Positions 1 through 7,403 of a DNA stretch of 30,643 nucleotides are shown in pieces. The notes below the pieces were generated by a model. The model was given only the letters and a program-made list of their open reading frames with translations. It did no database searches and was not told the DNA's origin. Location: the NCBI GenBank assembly GCA_934524965.1, contig CAKSYU010000022.1, positions 1 to 30,643 on the forward strand, in the 5' to 3' direction. The translations under genes were made by a program, and so were the position numbers. Within the stretch, counting starts at the first letter, position 1; the number at the start of each line of letters is the position of its first letter. The stretch is from an uncultured Angelakisella sp. (GTDB lineage: Bacteria > Bacillota > Clostridia > Oscillospirales > Ruminococcaceae).

Positions 1-21
1 CTGCCCTATGTCACCGACTAA
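1..21 (+). CDS. 3' end of a probable third lipoprotein gene (partial)
   Basis: The window opens with six sense codons (Leu-Pro-Tyr-Val-Thr-Asp) followed by TAA, and a rho-independent terminator lies just downstream. The two complete lipoproteins that follow end in similar short tails (EYVPAD and EFTPAN), so this is probably the end of a further upstream copy of the same family. Only six residues are visible, so the assignment rests on position, the following terminator and weak similarity of the tail. Confidence 0.35.
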   Translation: MPYVTD

Positions 22-48
22 GGCAACCAGCGGTTAATAAGCACACGA

Positions 49-77
49 ACACCCTGCCCCTGCGGCGGGGTGTTTTT
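49..77 (+). terminator. Rho-independent terminator after the partial first gene
   Basis: ACACCC (49-54) pairs with GGGTGT (68-73) around a GC-rich loop and is followed by a T run. It separates the truncated upstream gene from the promoter of the next lipoprotein gene. Confidence 0.7.
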
Positions 78-116
78 GCGTTCCGCGCGGGGTTTATAAG
101 GGGTTTATAAAATGGA

Positions 117-144
117 TTGACTTTCCAACCACTTCCTGTATAAT
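117..144 (+). promoter_or_regulatory. SigA-type promoter of the two-domain lipoprotein gene
   Basis: TTGACT (117-122), a 16-bp spacer and a perfect TATAAT (139-144). Directly upstream of the -35 is a tandem 11-bp repeat, GGGGTTTATAA at 89-99 and 100-110. Transcription would start near 151 and give a 5' leader of about 140 nt that begins with a hairpin (GGGCAAA 153-159 / TTTGCCC 163-169). Confidence 0.7.
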
Positions 145-292
145 GGGCTTGAGGGCAAAAAGTTTGCCCCGCCGTGAGATTTTTTGACGAAACACGCAGA
201 ACCATGTCACATTTCGCGGTGAAGAAGCGTTATACCAGATAACGGGAACCAAGAGAAAACAACAAACGACGACACCAACGGGAGGAAACAAC

Positions 293-1594
293 ATGAAGAA
301 AACGATGCTGACCCTGCTGCTTGCCCTGTGCCTCGCCCTGCTACTGACCGCCTGCGGCAGCCAGCCTGCCCCCACGCCGACGCCCGACCCCGACCCTGTT
401 ACCGAGCCGATCGATGAACCGGACAATGAAGTTGACCTCGCGCAAAAATACTTTGATTACTTCTATAGCCACATGAATTCCGGCGATGCCTTTATGCTGT
501 ATTGCAGCAGTGCCAAAGAAAACAGTGCGGAGAACCTTGCCGCCTATGTGCTGATGAAGCTAGCTGGCGAAACCATCGCCGACGGCGCTCCCCCGTCCTA
601 CTCCTACCCCAAGGCGGAATTCGACCGTGCCGCGCTGGAATATCTGGGCGAAGCCTTTACCCGGTATGAGACTGCCCTGACCACCGTAACGCCGGAGGGC
701 AATGTGACCACGACCGGCTGGGGTTACAGCCCCTGCAATTATGTGCTGCTGCAGAGCCGCGAGCAGCTGGGGGAAAACCACTACAAAGGCACCTTTACCG
801 CCTATCCCACCCCCGACAATAGTCAAGGCGGTGACTACAATGATTATGCGGCGCGCCGCCAGCGCATGCTGGAGGGCAATATTCTGCCCTCCGACGGCGA
901 CCCCGTTACCATCACGATGGAATGGGAGGAATGGGAAAGCCCGCAACTGGGCACGCAGCTGCGTTACCTCTCCGTTCAGGCGGATCACGCCGTTACCGTT
1001 GCCGTTCCTGTGGACGAAACGACCCCCATCGACCCCGATGTGCAGAAATATTTTGAATACTTCTACACCAATACCACAGAGGTCTTTGCGCTTCCTCCCT
1101 ACGGCACCGAAAAGGATAAAGCCGCCGACCGCGCCGCCTATATCCTCTGCAAGCTGATCGCCGAGCAATACGCCATCGGAGTAACCGATACATCTGCCGG
1201 ATTTACCAAGGAGGAATTCGACCGCGCCGCCATGGAATACCTGGGCGAGCCGCTGACCACCTACGAGACCATCAAGACCACCGTGACCCCCGATGGTATG
1301 GTCACCTCCACCGGCTGGGGCATGGTCATTCCCAACTTTATGGTGCTGACCCATCTGGAGCAGCTGGGGGAAAACCACTACAAGGGGACTTTCAACTCCT
1401 ATGCCAACGGATATGGGCAGGGCGGAGATATGGTGGAGCCGCCCGAAAACTGCTGCCGCCGTCTGATGCAGGGCAATATCCTGCCCACCGACCGCCTGCA
1501 GGGTGTCTACACGCTGGAGTGGGAGGAATGGGAAAGCCCGCTGCTGGGCTTGCAGCTGCGGTATCTCTCCTGCGAATTCACCCCCGCCAACTAA
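293..1594 (+). CDS. Secreted lipoprotein with a duplicated domain of unknown function
   Basis: A 433-residue protein with a lipoprotein signal peptide: Lys-Lys, a Leu-rich core, lipobox Leu-Thr-Ala with Cys at residue 21. A Thr-Pro/Asp-Pro-rich linker (about 24-48) should span the cell wall. Two homologous domains follow, about 51-229 and 251-430. Each runs KYFxYFY, an Ala-rich helix, EFDRAAxEYLGE, TTVTP(E/D)GxVT(T/S)TGWG, QLGENHYKGTF, GNILP, a WEEWESPxLG block and QLRYLS. The start has a GGGAGG ribosome binding site. It has its own promoter and terminator, and a one-domain paralogue follows. I recognise no database family for the domain. The repeated Trp/Tyr/Glu motifs would suit a ligand-binding or cell-envelope role, but that is a guess. 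Confidence 0.9.
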   Translation: MKKTMLTLLLALCLALLLTACGSQPAPTPTPDPDPVTEPIDEPDNEVDLAQKYFDYFYSHMNSGDAFMLYCSSAKENSAENLAAYVLMKLAGETIADGAPPSYSYPKAEFDRAALEYLGEAFTRYETALTTVTPEGNVTTTGWGYSPCNYVLLQSREQLGENHYKGTFTAYPTPDNSQGGDYNDYAARRQRMLEGNILPSDGDPVTITMEWEEWESPQLGTQLRYLSVQADHAVTVAVPVDETTPIDPDVQKYFEYFYTNTTEVFALPPYGTEKDKAADRAAYILCKLIAEQYAIGVTDTSAGFTKEEFDRAAMEYLGEPLTTYETIKTTVTPDGMVTSTGWGMVIPNFMVLTHLEQLGENHYKGTFNSYANGYGQGGDMVEPPENCCRRLMQGNILPTDRLQGVYTLEWEEWESPLLGLQLRYLSCEFTPAN

Positions 1595-1600
1595 AACCGC

Positions 1601-1625
1601 GCCCGCCTTTCGGCGGGCGTTTTTC
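1601..1625 (+). terminator. Rho-independent terminator of the two-domain lipoprotein gene
   Basis: GCCCGCC (1601-1607), TTTC loop, GGCGGGC (1612-1618), then GTTTTT. Confidence 0.9.
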
Positions 1626-1652
1626 TATACCCGTCGGTTTTTTTGCCGACTA

Positions 1653-1681
1653 TTGCTTTCTTTTTCCCGATATTGTAGAAT
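1653..1681 (+). promoter_or_regulatory. Promoter of the one-domain lipoprotein gene
   Basis: TTGCTT (1653-1658), a 17-bp spacer and TAGAAT (1676-1681). It lies after the preceding terminator, so the paralogues appear to be separate transcription units. Confidence 0.6.
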
Positions 1682-1724
1682 AAACCTACAAAGAACATCT
1701 GCGAATAGAACAGGAGGAACCACC

Positions 1725-2459
1725 ATGAAGAAGAAGCTGATGCTCTCCCTGCTGCTTACCCTGTGTCTCTGCCTAATGCTTTCCGCCTGCGGCGAAAAGC
1801 CCGCCCCCACCCCCGATCCCGACCTCGGTCCCGTGACCGATCCCGTCACCGACCCTGTGACCGCCCCCGTCGATCCCGAGGAGCCGGAGGACGGCGTCGA
1901 CCCGCAGGTCCGCAAATACTTCGAGTACTTCCGGCATAACGCCCCCGATTTCCTGCTGCTGGGGACGGGCGGCACCGAGCAGGATAAAGCCGCTTATCGC
2001 TCCGCCTACCTGCTGCTGAAGCTGGCGAGCGAGGAGGAGGCCTCCGGTAAGGAGATCACCTTCTCCTACCCCAAAGCGGAGTTTGACCGGGCCTCCATGG
2101 ATTATCTGGGTGAAGCCCAACCCCAGTACGATACCCGCATGACCGCCCTGACCCCCGAGGGCAACGTGGTCTCCACCGGGTGGGGGCCCCCCATGCCCAA
2201 CTTTATGGTGCTGGATAAGCTGGTGGAGGAGGGCAAGAACCAGTACCGCGGCAGCTTTTCCTGCTATTTTAACGGCTACTTCATGGGCGATGACCCGGAG
2301 GAGCCCTACGAGGACTGCTGCCTGCGCCTAATGCGGTATGATATCCAAGCCACCGACCACTTCCTGGGGAATTACTACCTGGAATGGACGGAATGGGAAA
2401 GCCCGCTGCTGGGTCTCCAGCTACGGTACACCGGCGTGGAGTATGTCCCCGCCGACTAA
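1725..2459 (+). CDS. Secreted lipoprotein, single-domain paralogue of the upstream gene
   Basis: A 244-residue protein. The ATG at 1725 follows AGGAGG and starts a typical lipoprotein signal peptide ending Leu-Ser-Ala-Cys (Cys22); upstream in-frame codons lack these features. An acidic Pro-rich linker contains PVTD-type repeats (about 36-48). One copy of the domain spans about 62-244: RKYFEYF, EFDRASMDYLGE, TALTPEGNVVSTGWG, WTEWESPLLGLQLRY. It matches the second domain of the upstream protein best, including the PNFMVL segment after TGWG. This suggests local tandem duplication. Function unknown; probably anchored on the outer face of the cytoplasmic membrane. Confidence 0.9.
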   Translation: MKKKLMLSLLLTLCLCLMLSACGEKPAPTPDPDLGPVTDPVTDPVTAPVDPEEPEDGVDPQVRKYFEYFRHNAPDFLLLGTGGTEQDKAAYRSAYLLLKLASEEEASGKEITFSYPKAEFDRASMDYLGEAQPQYDTRMTALTPEGNVVSTGWGPPMPNFMVLDKLVEEGKNQYRGSFSCYFNGYFMGDDPEEPYEDCCLRLMRYDIQATDHFLGNYYLEWTEWESPLLGLQLRYTGVEYVPAD

Positions 2460-2478
2460 CCCCCGCACAAACAAATGC

Positions 2479-2503
2479 GCCCGCCATACGGCGGGCGTTT
2501 TTT
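2479..2503 (+). terminator. Rho-independent terminator after the one-domain lipoprotein gene
   Basis: GCCCGCC (2479-2485), ATAC loop, GGCGGGC (2490-2496) and a T run. It is almost identical to the terminator at 1601-1625, which fits duplication of gene and terminator together. It sits between convergent genes. Confidence 0.9.
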
Positions 2504-2506
2504 CGT

Positions 2507-2989
2507 TTATTTTATCACATCGCAGCACTTCAAGGGCAGCATTTTTTGCAGGTCACCGGGGGAAAGCTGCACCTGATAGCCGATCTTCCCTGCACTGACA
2601 TAGATGCTCTCGCAGTCCGCGGCGCTCTCATGCAGCACGGTGGGGAACGGTTTCTTCATGCCGATGGGGCTGCATCCGCCGTGGATATACCCGGTGAGGG
2701 GCAGCAGCTCCTTTTGCGGCAGCATGGCGATGCTTTTCTCCCCCACCGCCTTGGCGGCTTTTTTCAGGTCCAGCTCCTCTGCCACGGGAATGACAAACAC
2801 ATAGTGCCCGCCGGAGGCACCGGTGGTCACCAGTGTCTTAAAGACCCGCTCCGGCGGCTCACCCAGCGCCGCGGCGACCTCCACCCCGCTTACCGCGCCG
2901 GTGGCAAGGTAATCGTGCGGGGTGTAGGGCAGCTTTTTCTGCTCCAGCAGACGCATTACATTGGTTTTTTCGGTTTTATCCTTTGCCAT
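2507..2989 (-). CDS. ybaK: YbaK/EbsC-family Cys-tRNA(Pro) deacylase
   Basis: A 160-residue protein, the usual length for the YbaK/EbsC family, whose members hydrolyse Cys (and sometimes Ala) mischarged onto tRNA-Pro. Visible family marks are the RVFKTLV block with the functionally important Lys (Lys51), and the substrate-site loop GGCSPIGMKK (about 104-113). The start has an upstream GGAGGG. It is the last gene of a three-gene minus-strand operon: five bases separate it from the small membrane protein, which overlaps tdk. The gene ends at the terminator it shares with the convergent lipoprotein gene. Confidence 0.92.
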   Translation of the reverse strand: MAKDKTEKTNVMRLLEQKKLPYTPHDYLATGAVSGVEVAAALGEPPERVFKTLVTTGASGGHYVFVIPVAEELDLKKAAKAVGEKSIAMLPQKELLPLTGYIHGGCSPIGMKKPFPTVLHESAADCESIYVSAGKIGYQVQLSPGDLQKMLPLKCCDVIK

Positions 2990-2994
2990 AGCTA

Positions 2995-3174
2995 TTATTT
3001 CTCCCTCCGAAAAATGCCGACTGCCGCCAGCACCAGCCCGGCAGCGCCGCAGATGGCGGCTGGGATATCGGGATAGAAGCCGTTTCCGCCGCTTAGAACG
3101 CAGATGCCCAGCAGAAACAGCCCTACCAGCACCAGCACGATGCCGCCCAGCGCCAGTCTCAGGTTATCGCTCAT
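2995..3174 (-). CDS. Small two-helix membrane protein
   Basis: A 59-residue protein read from the ATG at 3174. That ATG overlaps the tdk stop codon as ATGA, so translation is probably coupled. Longer in-frame readings run into tdk and lack a hydrophobic start. There are two hydrophobic segments, about residues 8-27 (GGIVLVLVGLFLLGICVL) and 35-53, the first ending in a Gly-rich loop, with a basic C-terminus (FRREK). No function can be named. It resembles the short membrane proteins often found as operon fillers in Clostridia. Confidence 0.75.
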   Translation of the reverse strand: MSDNLRLALGGIVLVLVGLFLLGICVLSGGNGFYPDIPAAICGAAGLVLAAVGIFRREK

Positions 3175-3758
3175 TTGTTTTCCTCTTCCCGCTGCTTTTT
3201 GATCTTCTCCTGCCAGCACTTGTAGCACATGGCAACATAACTTTCGTTGCCGCCCAGGAAGACCTGCTCGCCCTCGGTGACGACGCGCCCGTTCGCGATG
3301 CGGGCATTGACGGTCGCCTTGTGCCCGCAGGCACACACCGTTTTGATCTCGGTGAGGGAATCCGCGACCTCGAAAAGGCGGCGGCTGCCCGGGAACAGGT
3401 GGGTCAAAAAGTCGGTGCGCAGCCCGAAGCAGATGACCGGCATATTGCGCTCATCGACCAGCATGCGGAGCTGGTCAATTTGATCCGGCGTGAAAAACTG
3501 ACACTCATCGGCAATGATGACATCCATGCCGGGGTGCTGGTCGAATTTTTCGATGATATTATCCTGCGGCAAAATGATATCCGCCTTTTTTGCCAAGCCG
3601 ATGCGGGATTTGATGATATCCGCGCCGTCGCGGGTATCCACCGAGGGCTTGATGAGCCAGACGGTCATGCCCAGTTCCTCGTAGTTGAACTTGGTGATGA
3701 GCGCCTGCGCCGATTTGGAGCTTCCCATTGCCCCGTATTTGAAGTACAGCTTTGCCAT
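3171..3758 (-). CDS. tdk: Thymidine kinase (type II)
   Basis: A 195-residue type II thymidine kinase, which phosphorylates thymidine with ATP in pyrimidine salvage. The P-loop GAMGSSKS is at 9-16. The DECQFF motif has the catalytic Glu85, and the lasso region carries the zinc site Cys142-x-Cys144 and Cys178-x2-Cys181. FGLRTDF and the GG-ESY nucleoside-binding segment are also typical. The start follows GGAGGAGG. It is the first gene of an operon with a small membrane protein and ybaK. Confidence 0.97.
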   Translation of the reverse strand: MAKLYFKYGAMGSSKSAQALITKFNYEELGMTVWLIKPSVDTRDGADIIKSRIGLAKKADIILPQDNIIEKFDQHPGMDVIIADECQFFTPDQIDQLRMLVDERNMPVICFGLRTDFLTHLFPGSRRLFEVADSLTEIKTVCACGHKATVNARIANGRVVTEGEQVFLGGNESYVAMCYKCWQEKIKKQREEENK

Positions 3759-3783
3759 GATGTTGCTTCCTCCTCCAGTTTAG

Positions 3784-3910
3784 GTGCCGTCCGCCGGCTT
3801 ACCGCCCCGCAGGGCGGCGCTGCGCGCCGTAGCGGGCTTCGCCCGCCCAGCCGCCCGCCCCCGTGGGGGCGGGCGGCTCCCTGCGGGGCGGTACTGCCGG
3901 TCGGCGGCAC
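3784..3910. repeat. 127-bp GC-rich cloverleaf-like extragenic palindrome
   Basis: A nested inverted repeat upstream of tdk. The main stem is a perfect 15-bp match, 3800-3814 with 3879-3893, extended imperfectly by 3784-3798 with 3896-3910. Inside are three perfect hairpins: CGGCGC/GCGCCG (3815-3820/3824-3829), GCGGGC/GCCCGC (3832-3837/3841-3846), and a 13-bp stem with a 2-nt loop (3850-3862/3865-3877). There is no coding sense. It resembles REP/BIME-type extragenic palindromes in kind. Confidence 0.8.
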
Positions 3911-3971
3911 TCCCCCACCCCCGTGCAGGGGGCAGGCTCCCTATCCCCCATTATAGCATACTATGTAAAAA

Positions 3972-4004
3972 AGCGCTATCCCGTGGGGGACAGCGCTTTT
4001 ACTA
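3972..4004 (-). terminator. Probable terminator downstream of the SPFH gene
   Basis: AAAAAAGCGCT (from about 3968) pairs with AGCGCTTTT (about 3992-4000) around CCCGTGGGGGAC. Read on the minus strand, the stem is followed by a T run, just past the SPFH stop codon at 4015. Confidence 0.7.
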
Positions 4005-4014
4005 AAATTTCGGT

Positions 4015-4929
4015 TTATTCCTTGACAAGCTCCTTGACGGAAGCGGCAAGACCCGCCATGCCCTGAATTTCGCTGGGAATGATGATCTTGGTCGCCTGAC
4101 CGTCGGCAGCCTTCATAAAGCTCTCGTAAGCCTTCAGCGTCAGCACTTCCTTGCTAGGGCAGGCTTCGTTCAAAAGGCGAATGGCATCTGCCTGCGCCTT
4201 CTGCACCAGCATAATGGACTCGGCTTCGCCCTGACCCTCGCGGATCTTCTTTTCCTTCTCGGCTTCCGCCAGCAGAATAGCCGCCTGCTTTTCAGCCTCG
4301 GCGTTCAGAATCTGGCTTTCCTTCTTACCCTCGGCGATCAGGATCTGGCTGCGCTTTTCACCCTCGGCGCGCAGGATCGCCTCACGGCGCTCACGCTCGG
4401 CACGCATCTGCTTCTCCATCGCGTCCTGAATGTCGCGCGGCGGCACGATGTTCTTCAGCTCTACGCGGTTCACCTTAATGCCCCACTTATCGGTCGCCTG
4501 ATCCAACGCGGCGGTAATGCGGCTGTTGATGACATCGCGGGAGGTCAGGGTGTGGTCCAGCTCCATATCACCGATGATATTACGCAGGGTGGTGGCGGTC
4601 AGGCTCTCGATGGCGAGAATGGGACGCTCCACGCCGTAGGTGTACAGCTTGGCATCGGTCACCTGATAGAACACGATGGTATCGATCTGCATGGTGACAT
4701 TATCCTTGGTGATAACAGGCTGGGGCGCGAAGTCCATTACCTGCTCCTTTAAGGAAATACGCTTTGCCACGCGGTCTACCAGCGGCACCTTGAAGTGCAG
4801 ACCGGTCTCCCATGTGGTGTAGTAGGTGCCCAGACGCTCAATGACGAACTCGGTCGCCTGCGGTACCACACGGATATTGGTGACCAACAGCAGGATCACC
4901 AGTACGGCAAGAATAATGATAAGCCACAT
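4015..4929 (-). CDS. SPFH/stomatin-family membrane protein (QmcA-like)
   Basis: A 304-residue protein with one N-terminal membrane helix (about 3-17), then an SPFH/Band 7 domain (RVVPQATEFVIERLG onward to about residue 180). The SPFH domain includes the family motif for processing and assembly around NRVELKNIVPP. A long Ala/Glu-rich coiled coil (about 180-250) carries the repeated AEGEK/AEAEK heptads. Such proteins form oligomeric rings on membrane microdomains and act with NfeD partners. The NfeD gene lies immediately upstream with a four-base gap, so the two form the classic pair. A GGAGG ribosome binding site precedes the ATG. Confidence 0.95.
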   Translation of the reverse strand: MWLIIILAVLVILLLVTNIRVVPQATEFVIERLGTYYTTWETGLHFKVPLVDRVAKRISLKEQVMDFAPQPVITKDNVTMQIDTIVFYQVTDAKLYTYGVERPILAIESLTATTLRNIIGDMELDHTLTSRDVINSRITAALDQATDKWGIKVNRVELKNIVPPRDIQDAMEKQMRAERERREAILRAEGEKRSQILIAEGKKESQILNAEAEKQAAILLAEAEKEKKIREGQGEAESIMLVQKAQADAIRLLNEACPSKEVLTLKAYESFMKAADGQATKIIIPSEIQGMAGLAASVKELVKE

Positions 4930-4933
4930 AATA

Positions 4934-5407
4934 TTAGTCCTCCTTTTCTCTGATGGCAGTCACCATCAGTTTAACACCTGCGATTGCTTTTACCTTTACT
5001 TTAGTCCCCTCCGGCAGCTTGCTGCCATCGGTGGTGCGGGCGCTCCAGTCCATGCCCTCCACCTTGATGCGCCCGGTGCCCGCCTCATCGTCGATGGGTT
5101 CTACCACCTGCCCGATGGCGCCGATCACACTGTCGGCATTGGTGGGAGTCTTTTTCACCCGCAGCACCTTTTTGACAAACTTACGGGTAAACGCCAGCGT
5201 TACGCCGGAGATGACCACAAATACCACGATCTGCACCGGCACCGAACCGCCCAGTATCGCGGCGATGGCGGCAGCCACAGCCCCCAGGCAGAACCAGATG
5301 CTGACCATCTGTACCGTGGCGGCCTCCACGATCAGCAGCACCAGTGCCACCGCCAGCCAGATCAGCGGCTGGGCATAGGTCGCCAGAAAAACCTGAATGT
5401 CGTTCAT
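4934..5407 (-). CDS. NfeD-like membrane protein, partner of the SPFH protein
   Basis: A 157-residue short-form NfeD. It has an N-terminal hydrophobic block of about three to four helices (residues 12-70: LIWLAVALVLLIVEA, then Gly/Ala-rich helices). A C-terminal OB-fold beta domain follows (about 90-155: GxIGQVVEPI, RIKVEGMDWSART, GTKVKVKAIAGVKLMV). It lacks the long protease domain of full-length NfeD. It is first in the operon with the SPFH gene. AAGGAG precedes the start. Confidence 0.93.
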   Translation of the reverse strand: MNDIQVFLATYAQPLIWLAVALVLLIVEAATVQMVSIWFCLGAVAAAIAAILGGSVPVQIVVFVVISGVTLAFTRKFVKKVLRVKKTPTNADSVIGAIGQVVEPIDDEAGTGRIKVEGMDWSARTTDGSKLPEGTKVKVKAIAGVKLMVTAIREKED

Positions 5408-5458
5408 CGGCAGCGCTCCTTTCTCTCGCCTTGGGTCTTACTCGCCTTCGGCAGCTTT

Positions 5459-5488
5459 ATTATATCATATTACTGCCGCGCCCCGCAA
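5459..5488 (-). promoter_or_regulatory. Possible promoter of the nfeD-SPFH operon
   Basis: On the minus strand a perfect TATAAT (5459-5464) is preceded, 18 bases away, by TTGCGG, a poor -35. The -10 lies inside an inverted repeat, CGGCAG (5449-5454) / CTGCCG (5473-5478), which could be an operator. Confidence 0.4.
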
Positions 5489-5498
5489 GATGCCGTTT

Positions 5499-6161
5499 TT
5501 ATTCCCACTGCGCTTTGATAAAGCGGTACACATCTTCCGGCTCCCGCGCCACGGCGGCGCAGTCCAGCCCCTGCATGCTGCCCTCCTCGGCAAAGCCGAA
5601 GCCGTAGGTCAGCGGCACAAAGGCAACACCAGCTTCCATAGCGCCCTCGCCATCGTACCGGCTGTCGCCGAAAAGCACCGTGCTCCCCCGATCCATCCAG
5701 TTCAGCAGGCGCATCGCCTCACGGATCGTATCCGCCTTGGTGGGGCAGGCGGCGCTGCGTCCCACCAGCGCGTCAAATTCCGGCGCCAGATGATAGACCT
5801 CCAGGGTGGCTGCCACCATGCGGTCCATCTTCAGCGAGGTCACGGCGCATTTGCCGCCCTTTTCCCGTATCAGCGCCAGCGATTCCCGGATATAAGGGTA
5901 CAGGCGGGATTTCGCGATGCAGTTCTCCTCGGTATAGATGCGGCGGTAGATCTCCGCCCAGTCCTTTGCCGTCTCGGGATCGACCCCGCAGTAGGTCTCT
6001 ATCGACCATTCCAGCGGCGGACCGATAAACTTCTCCATCGTTTTCTGCGGCAGCGGCTCCGCCCCTACCTCCTGCTCCATGCGGCGCAGCGCCTCCAGTA
6101 TGCCCGGCGAGGTATCCACCAGCGTGCCGTCCAGATCAAACAGAAATAACCGGTATGCCAT
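5499..6161 (-). CDS. HAD-superfamily hydrolase, phosphoglycolate phosphatase-like
   Basis: A 220-residue HAD phosphatase. Motif I is DLDGTLVD (9-16; nucleophile Asp9, acid/base Asp11), motif II is around Thr108, motif III Lys142, and motif IV GDSRYDGEGA (165-174). A helical C1 cap lies between residues 16 and about 80. This is the Gph/PpaX-like arrangement. It could act on phosphoglycolate, pyrophosphate or another small phosphate; the sequence does not decide. AAGGAG precedes the ATG. It is a separate gene between the nfeD pair and the membrane-protein operon. Confidence 0.9.
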   Translation of the reverse strand: MAYRLFLFDLDGTLVDTSPGILEALRRMEQEVGAEPLPQKTMEKFIGPPLEWSIETYCGVDPETAKDWAEIYRRIYTEENCIAKSRLYPYIRESLALIREKGGKCAVTSLKMDRMVAATLEVYHLAPEFDALVGRSAACPTKADTIREAMRLLNWMDRGSTVLFGDSRYDGEGAMEAGVAFVPLTYGFGFAEEGSMQGLDCAAVAREPEDVYRFIKAQWE

Positions 6162-6234
6162 TTGCTCTCCTTTCCCCTTATGCCGGTCGGCGGCTCCCCG
6201 ACTACTGCCGAAGAACCGCCTCCCCGCCGCCCTT

Positions 6235-6777
6235 TCAGCGGACTTTTTTCAGTATTTTGGGTCTGAACCAGTTACGGTACGCCAGCGTGATGTTTTTCAC
6301 CGCGCCATCGTAAATAACAAAGAACACATTGGCGAAAGCCAGCAGCACCAGCACCGAGTATTTGCCGAAGTCCCCGAATTCCTCCAGGATCTCGGTAATG
6401 CCGAATACATTGACAATGACCCAGTACGCCGCGACCACTGCCGCGTTAAAGATGACGAACTGCACCACCCAGCTCAGCGCCTTGGGGCGGATCTTGGCAA
6501 GGCTCTCCTGCAAAATGGGATAATACCCGAAAAACGCGATAAAGAGGAGCGCCGCCTCCTTGATGGGCACCACAAAGACCGAAAGCAGCGAGACCGCCGC
6601 GAATACGATCAGCGCCGTGGAAAGCCCGTTTTCCTCCCGCACGGCAATAAGCACCAGCCCTGCCAGTGCCGGCAGCGCGTAATAGGAAAAAGGGATCATG
6701 CCGGTGGCGAACATCAGGGCGATGCACATACCGGTGGCAATGCCGCCCAGCGCCACCTGTCCGCTCTTTTTCTGCAT
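6235..6777 (-). CDS. Conserved integral membrane protein of unknown function
   Basis: A 180-residue, very hydrophobic protein starting at the ATG at 6777, which overlaps the stop codon of the J-domain gene by one base (TGATG), so it is probably coupled. About five helices are visible: GGIATGMCIALMFATG, YYALPALAGLVLIAV, ALIVFAAVSLLSVFVV, WVVQFVIFNAAVVAAYWVIV, and YSVLVLLAFANVFFVIYD. FFGYYPILQE is a distinctive motif between the third and fourth. The C-terminus is basic. The size and Gly-rich first helix recall ECF-transporter S components, but no ligand or partner can be named. Confidence 0.85.
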   Translation of the reverse strand: MQKKSGQVALGGIATGMCIALMFATGMIPFSYYALPALAGLVLIAVREENGLSTALIVFAAVSLLSVFVVPIKEAALLFIAFFGYYPILQESLAKIRPKALSWVVQFVIFNAAVVAAYWVIVNVFGITEILEEFGDFGKYSVLVLLAFANVFFVIYDGAVKNITLAYRNWFRPKILKKVR

Positions 6778-7403
6778 CAGCAGCCACCTCCCATACACTG
6801 GCAGCAGGCATTGGCGCAGTACAGCGAAGCGCACACCTCGCACACGCTGGTGCCGCCCGCCTGGGCATAGCCCTGCTGCTGTTGCGTCAGGTGGTTCAGC
6901 GCCTGACGGTATTCCATATTGTTCGGTTCCATGCTGCACGCGGTGTTCAGGTAGGTCACGGCGTTATCCAGCCAGCCCTTGCGGTAGTTCACCACGCCCT
7001 TCAGGTAGTTCCACTCGGCGGTGCGGGCGCTGGCGGAAATGCCGTCCAACAGCTCCTCGGCGTCGCTTAGGCGGTTCAGGTTGATGAGCCTGCGGATATC
7101 CGCGAACTGCGAGGAACCGCCGTAGCTTTGCTGATACCCGCCGTAGCCCTGCTGGTAGCCGCCATAGCTTTGCTGGCTGTAGCCCCCGTAGCTCTGCTGA
7201 CGATTTCCGCCGCTTTTGCGCTGCCGCTGGATCTCGTCATACGCCTCGTTGATCTCCTTCATCTTTTCGGTCGCAAGGTCGGAAAGCGGGTTATTCACAT
7301 AGTTATCGGGGTGATATTTCCGTGCCAGCCGGCGATAGGCGTCCTTCACCTCATCGTCGGTCGCGCTCGGGCTTACTCCCAATACTTTATAGGGGTCTGT
7401 CAT
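6777..7403 (-). CDS. J-domain protein with Gly-Tyr repeats and a Cys-rich tail
   Basis: A 208-residue protein. The J domain (about 1-65) has the HPD motif at 31-33, so it should stimulate a DnaK-type Hsp70. Next is a low-complexity segment of repeated [16 protein letters not shown] units (about 68-100). Then comes a TPR-like helical region (about 100-180: [39 protein letters not shown]). The last 21 residues hold eight Cys ([21 protein letters not shown] region), a possible metal site. It lacks the DnaJ zinc-finger and C-terminal client domains, so it is a specialised co-chaperone. It overlaps the upstream DUF5685-type gene by four bases and the downstream membrane-protein gene by one. Confidence 0.92.
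   Translation of the reverse strand: MTDPYKVLGVSPSATDDEVKDAYRRLARKYHPDNYVNNPLSDLATEKMKEINEAYDEIQRQRKSGGNRQQSYGGYSQQSYGGYQQGYGGYQQSYGGSSQFADIRRLINLNRLSDAEELLDGISASARTAEWNYLKGVVNYRKGWLDNAVTYLNTACSMEPNNMEYRQALNHLTQQQQGYAQAGGTSVCEVCASLYCANACCQCMGGGC

Noticed and set aside
2384..3076. Plus-strand open frames across the ybaK gene.
   Set aside because: They are antisense to a well-supported YbaK protein and lack ribosome binding sites and recognisable motifs.
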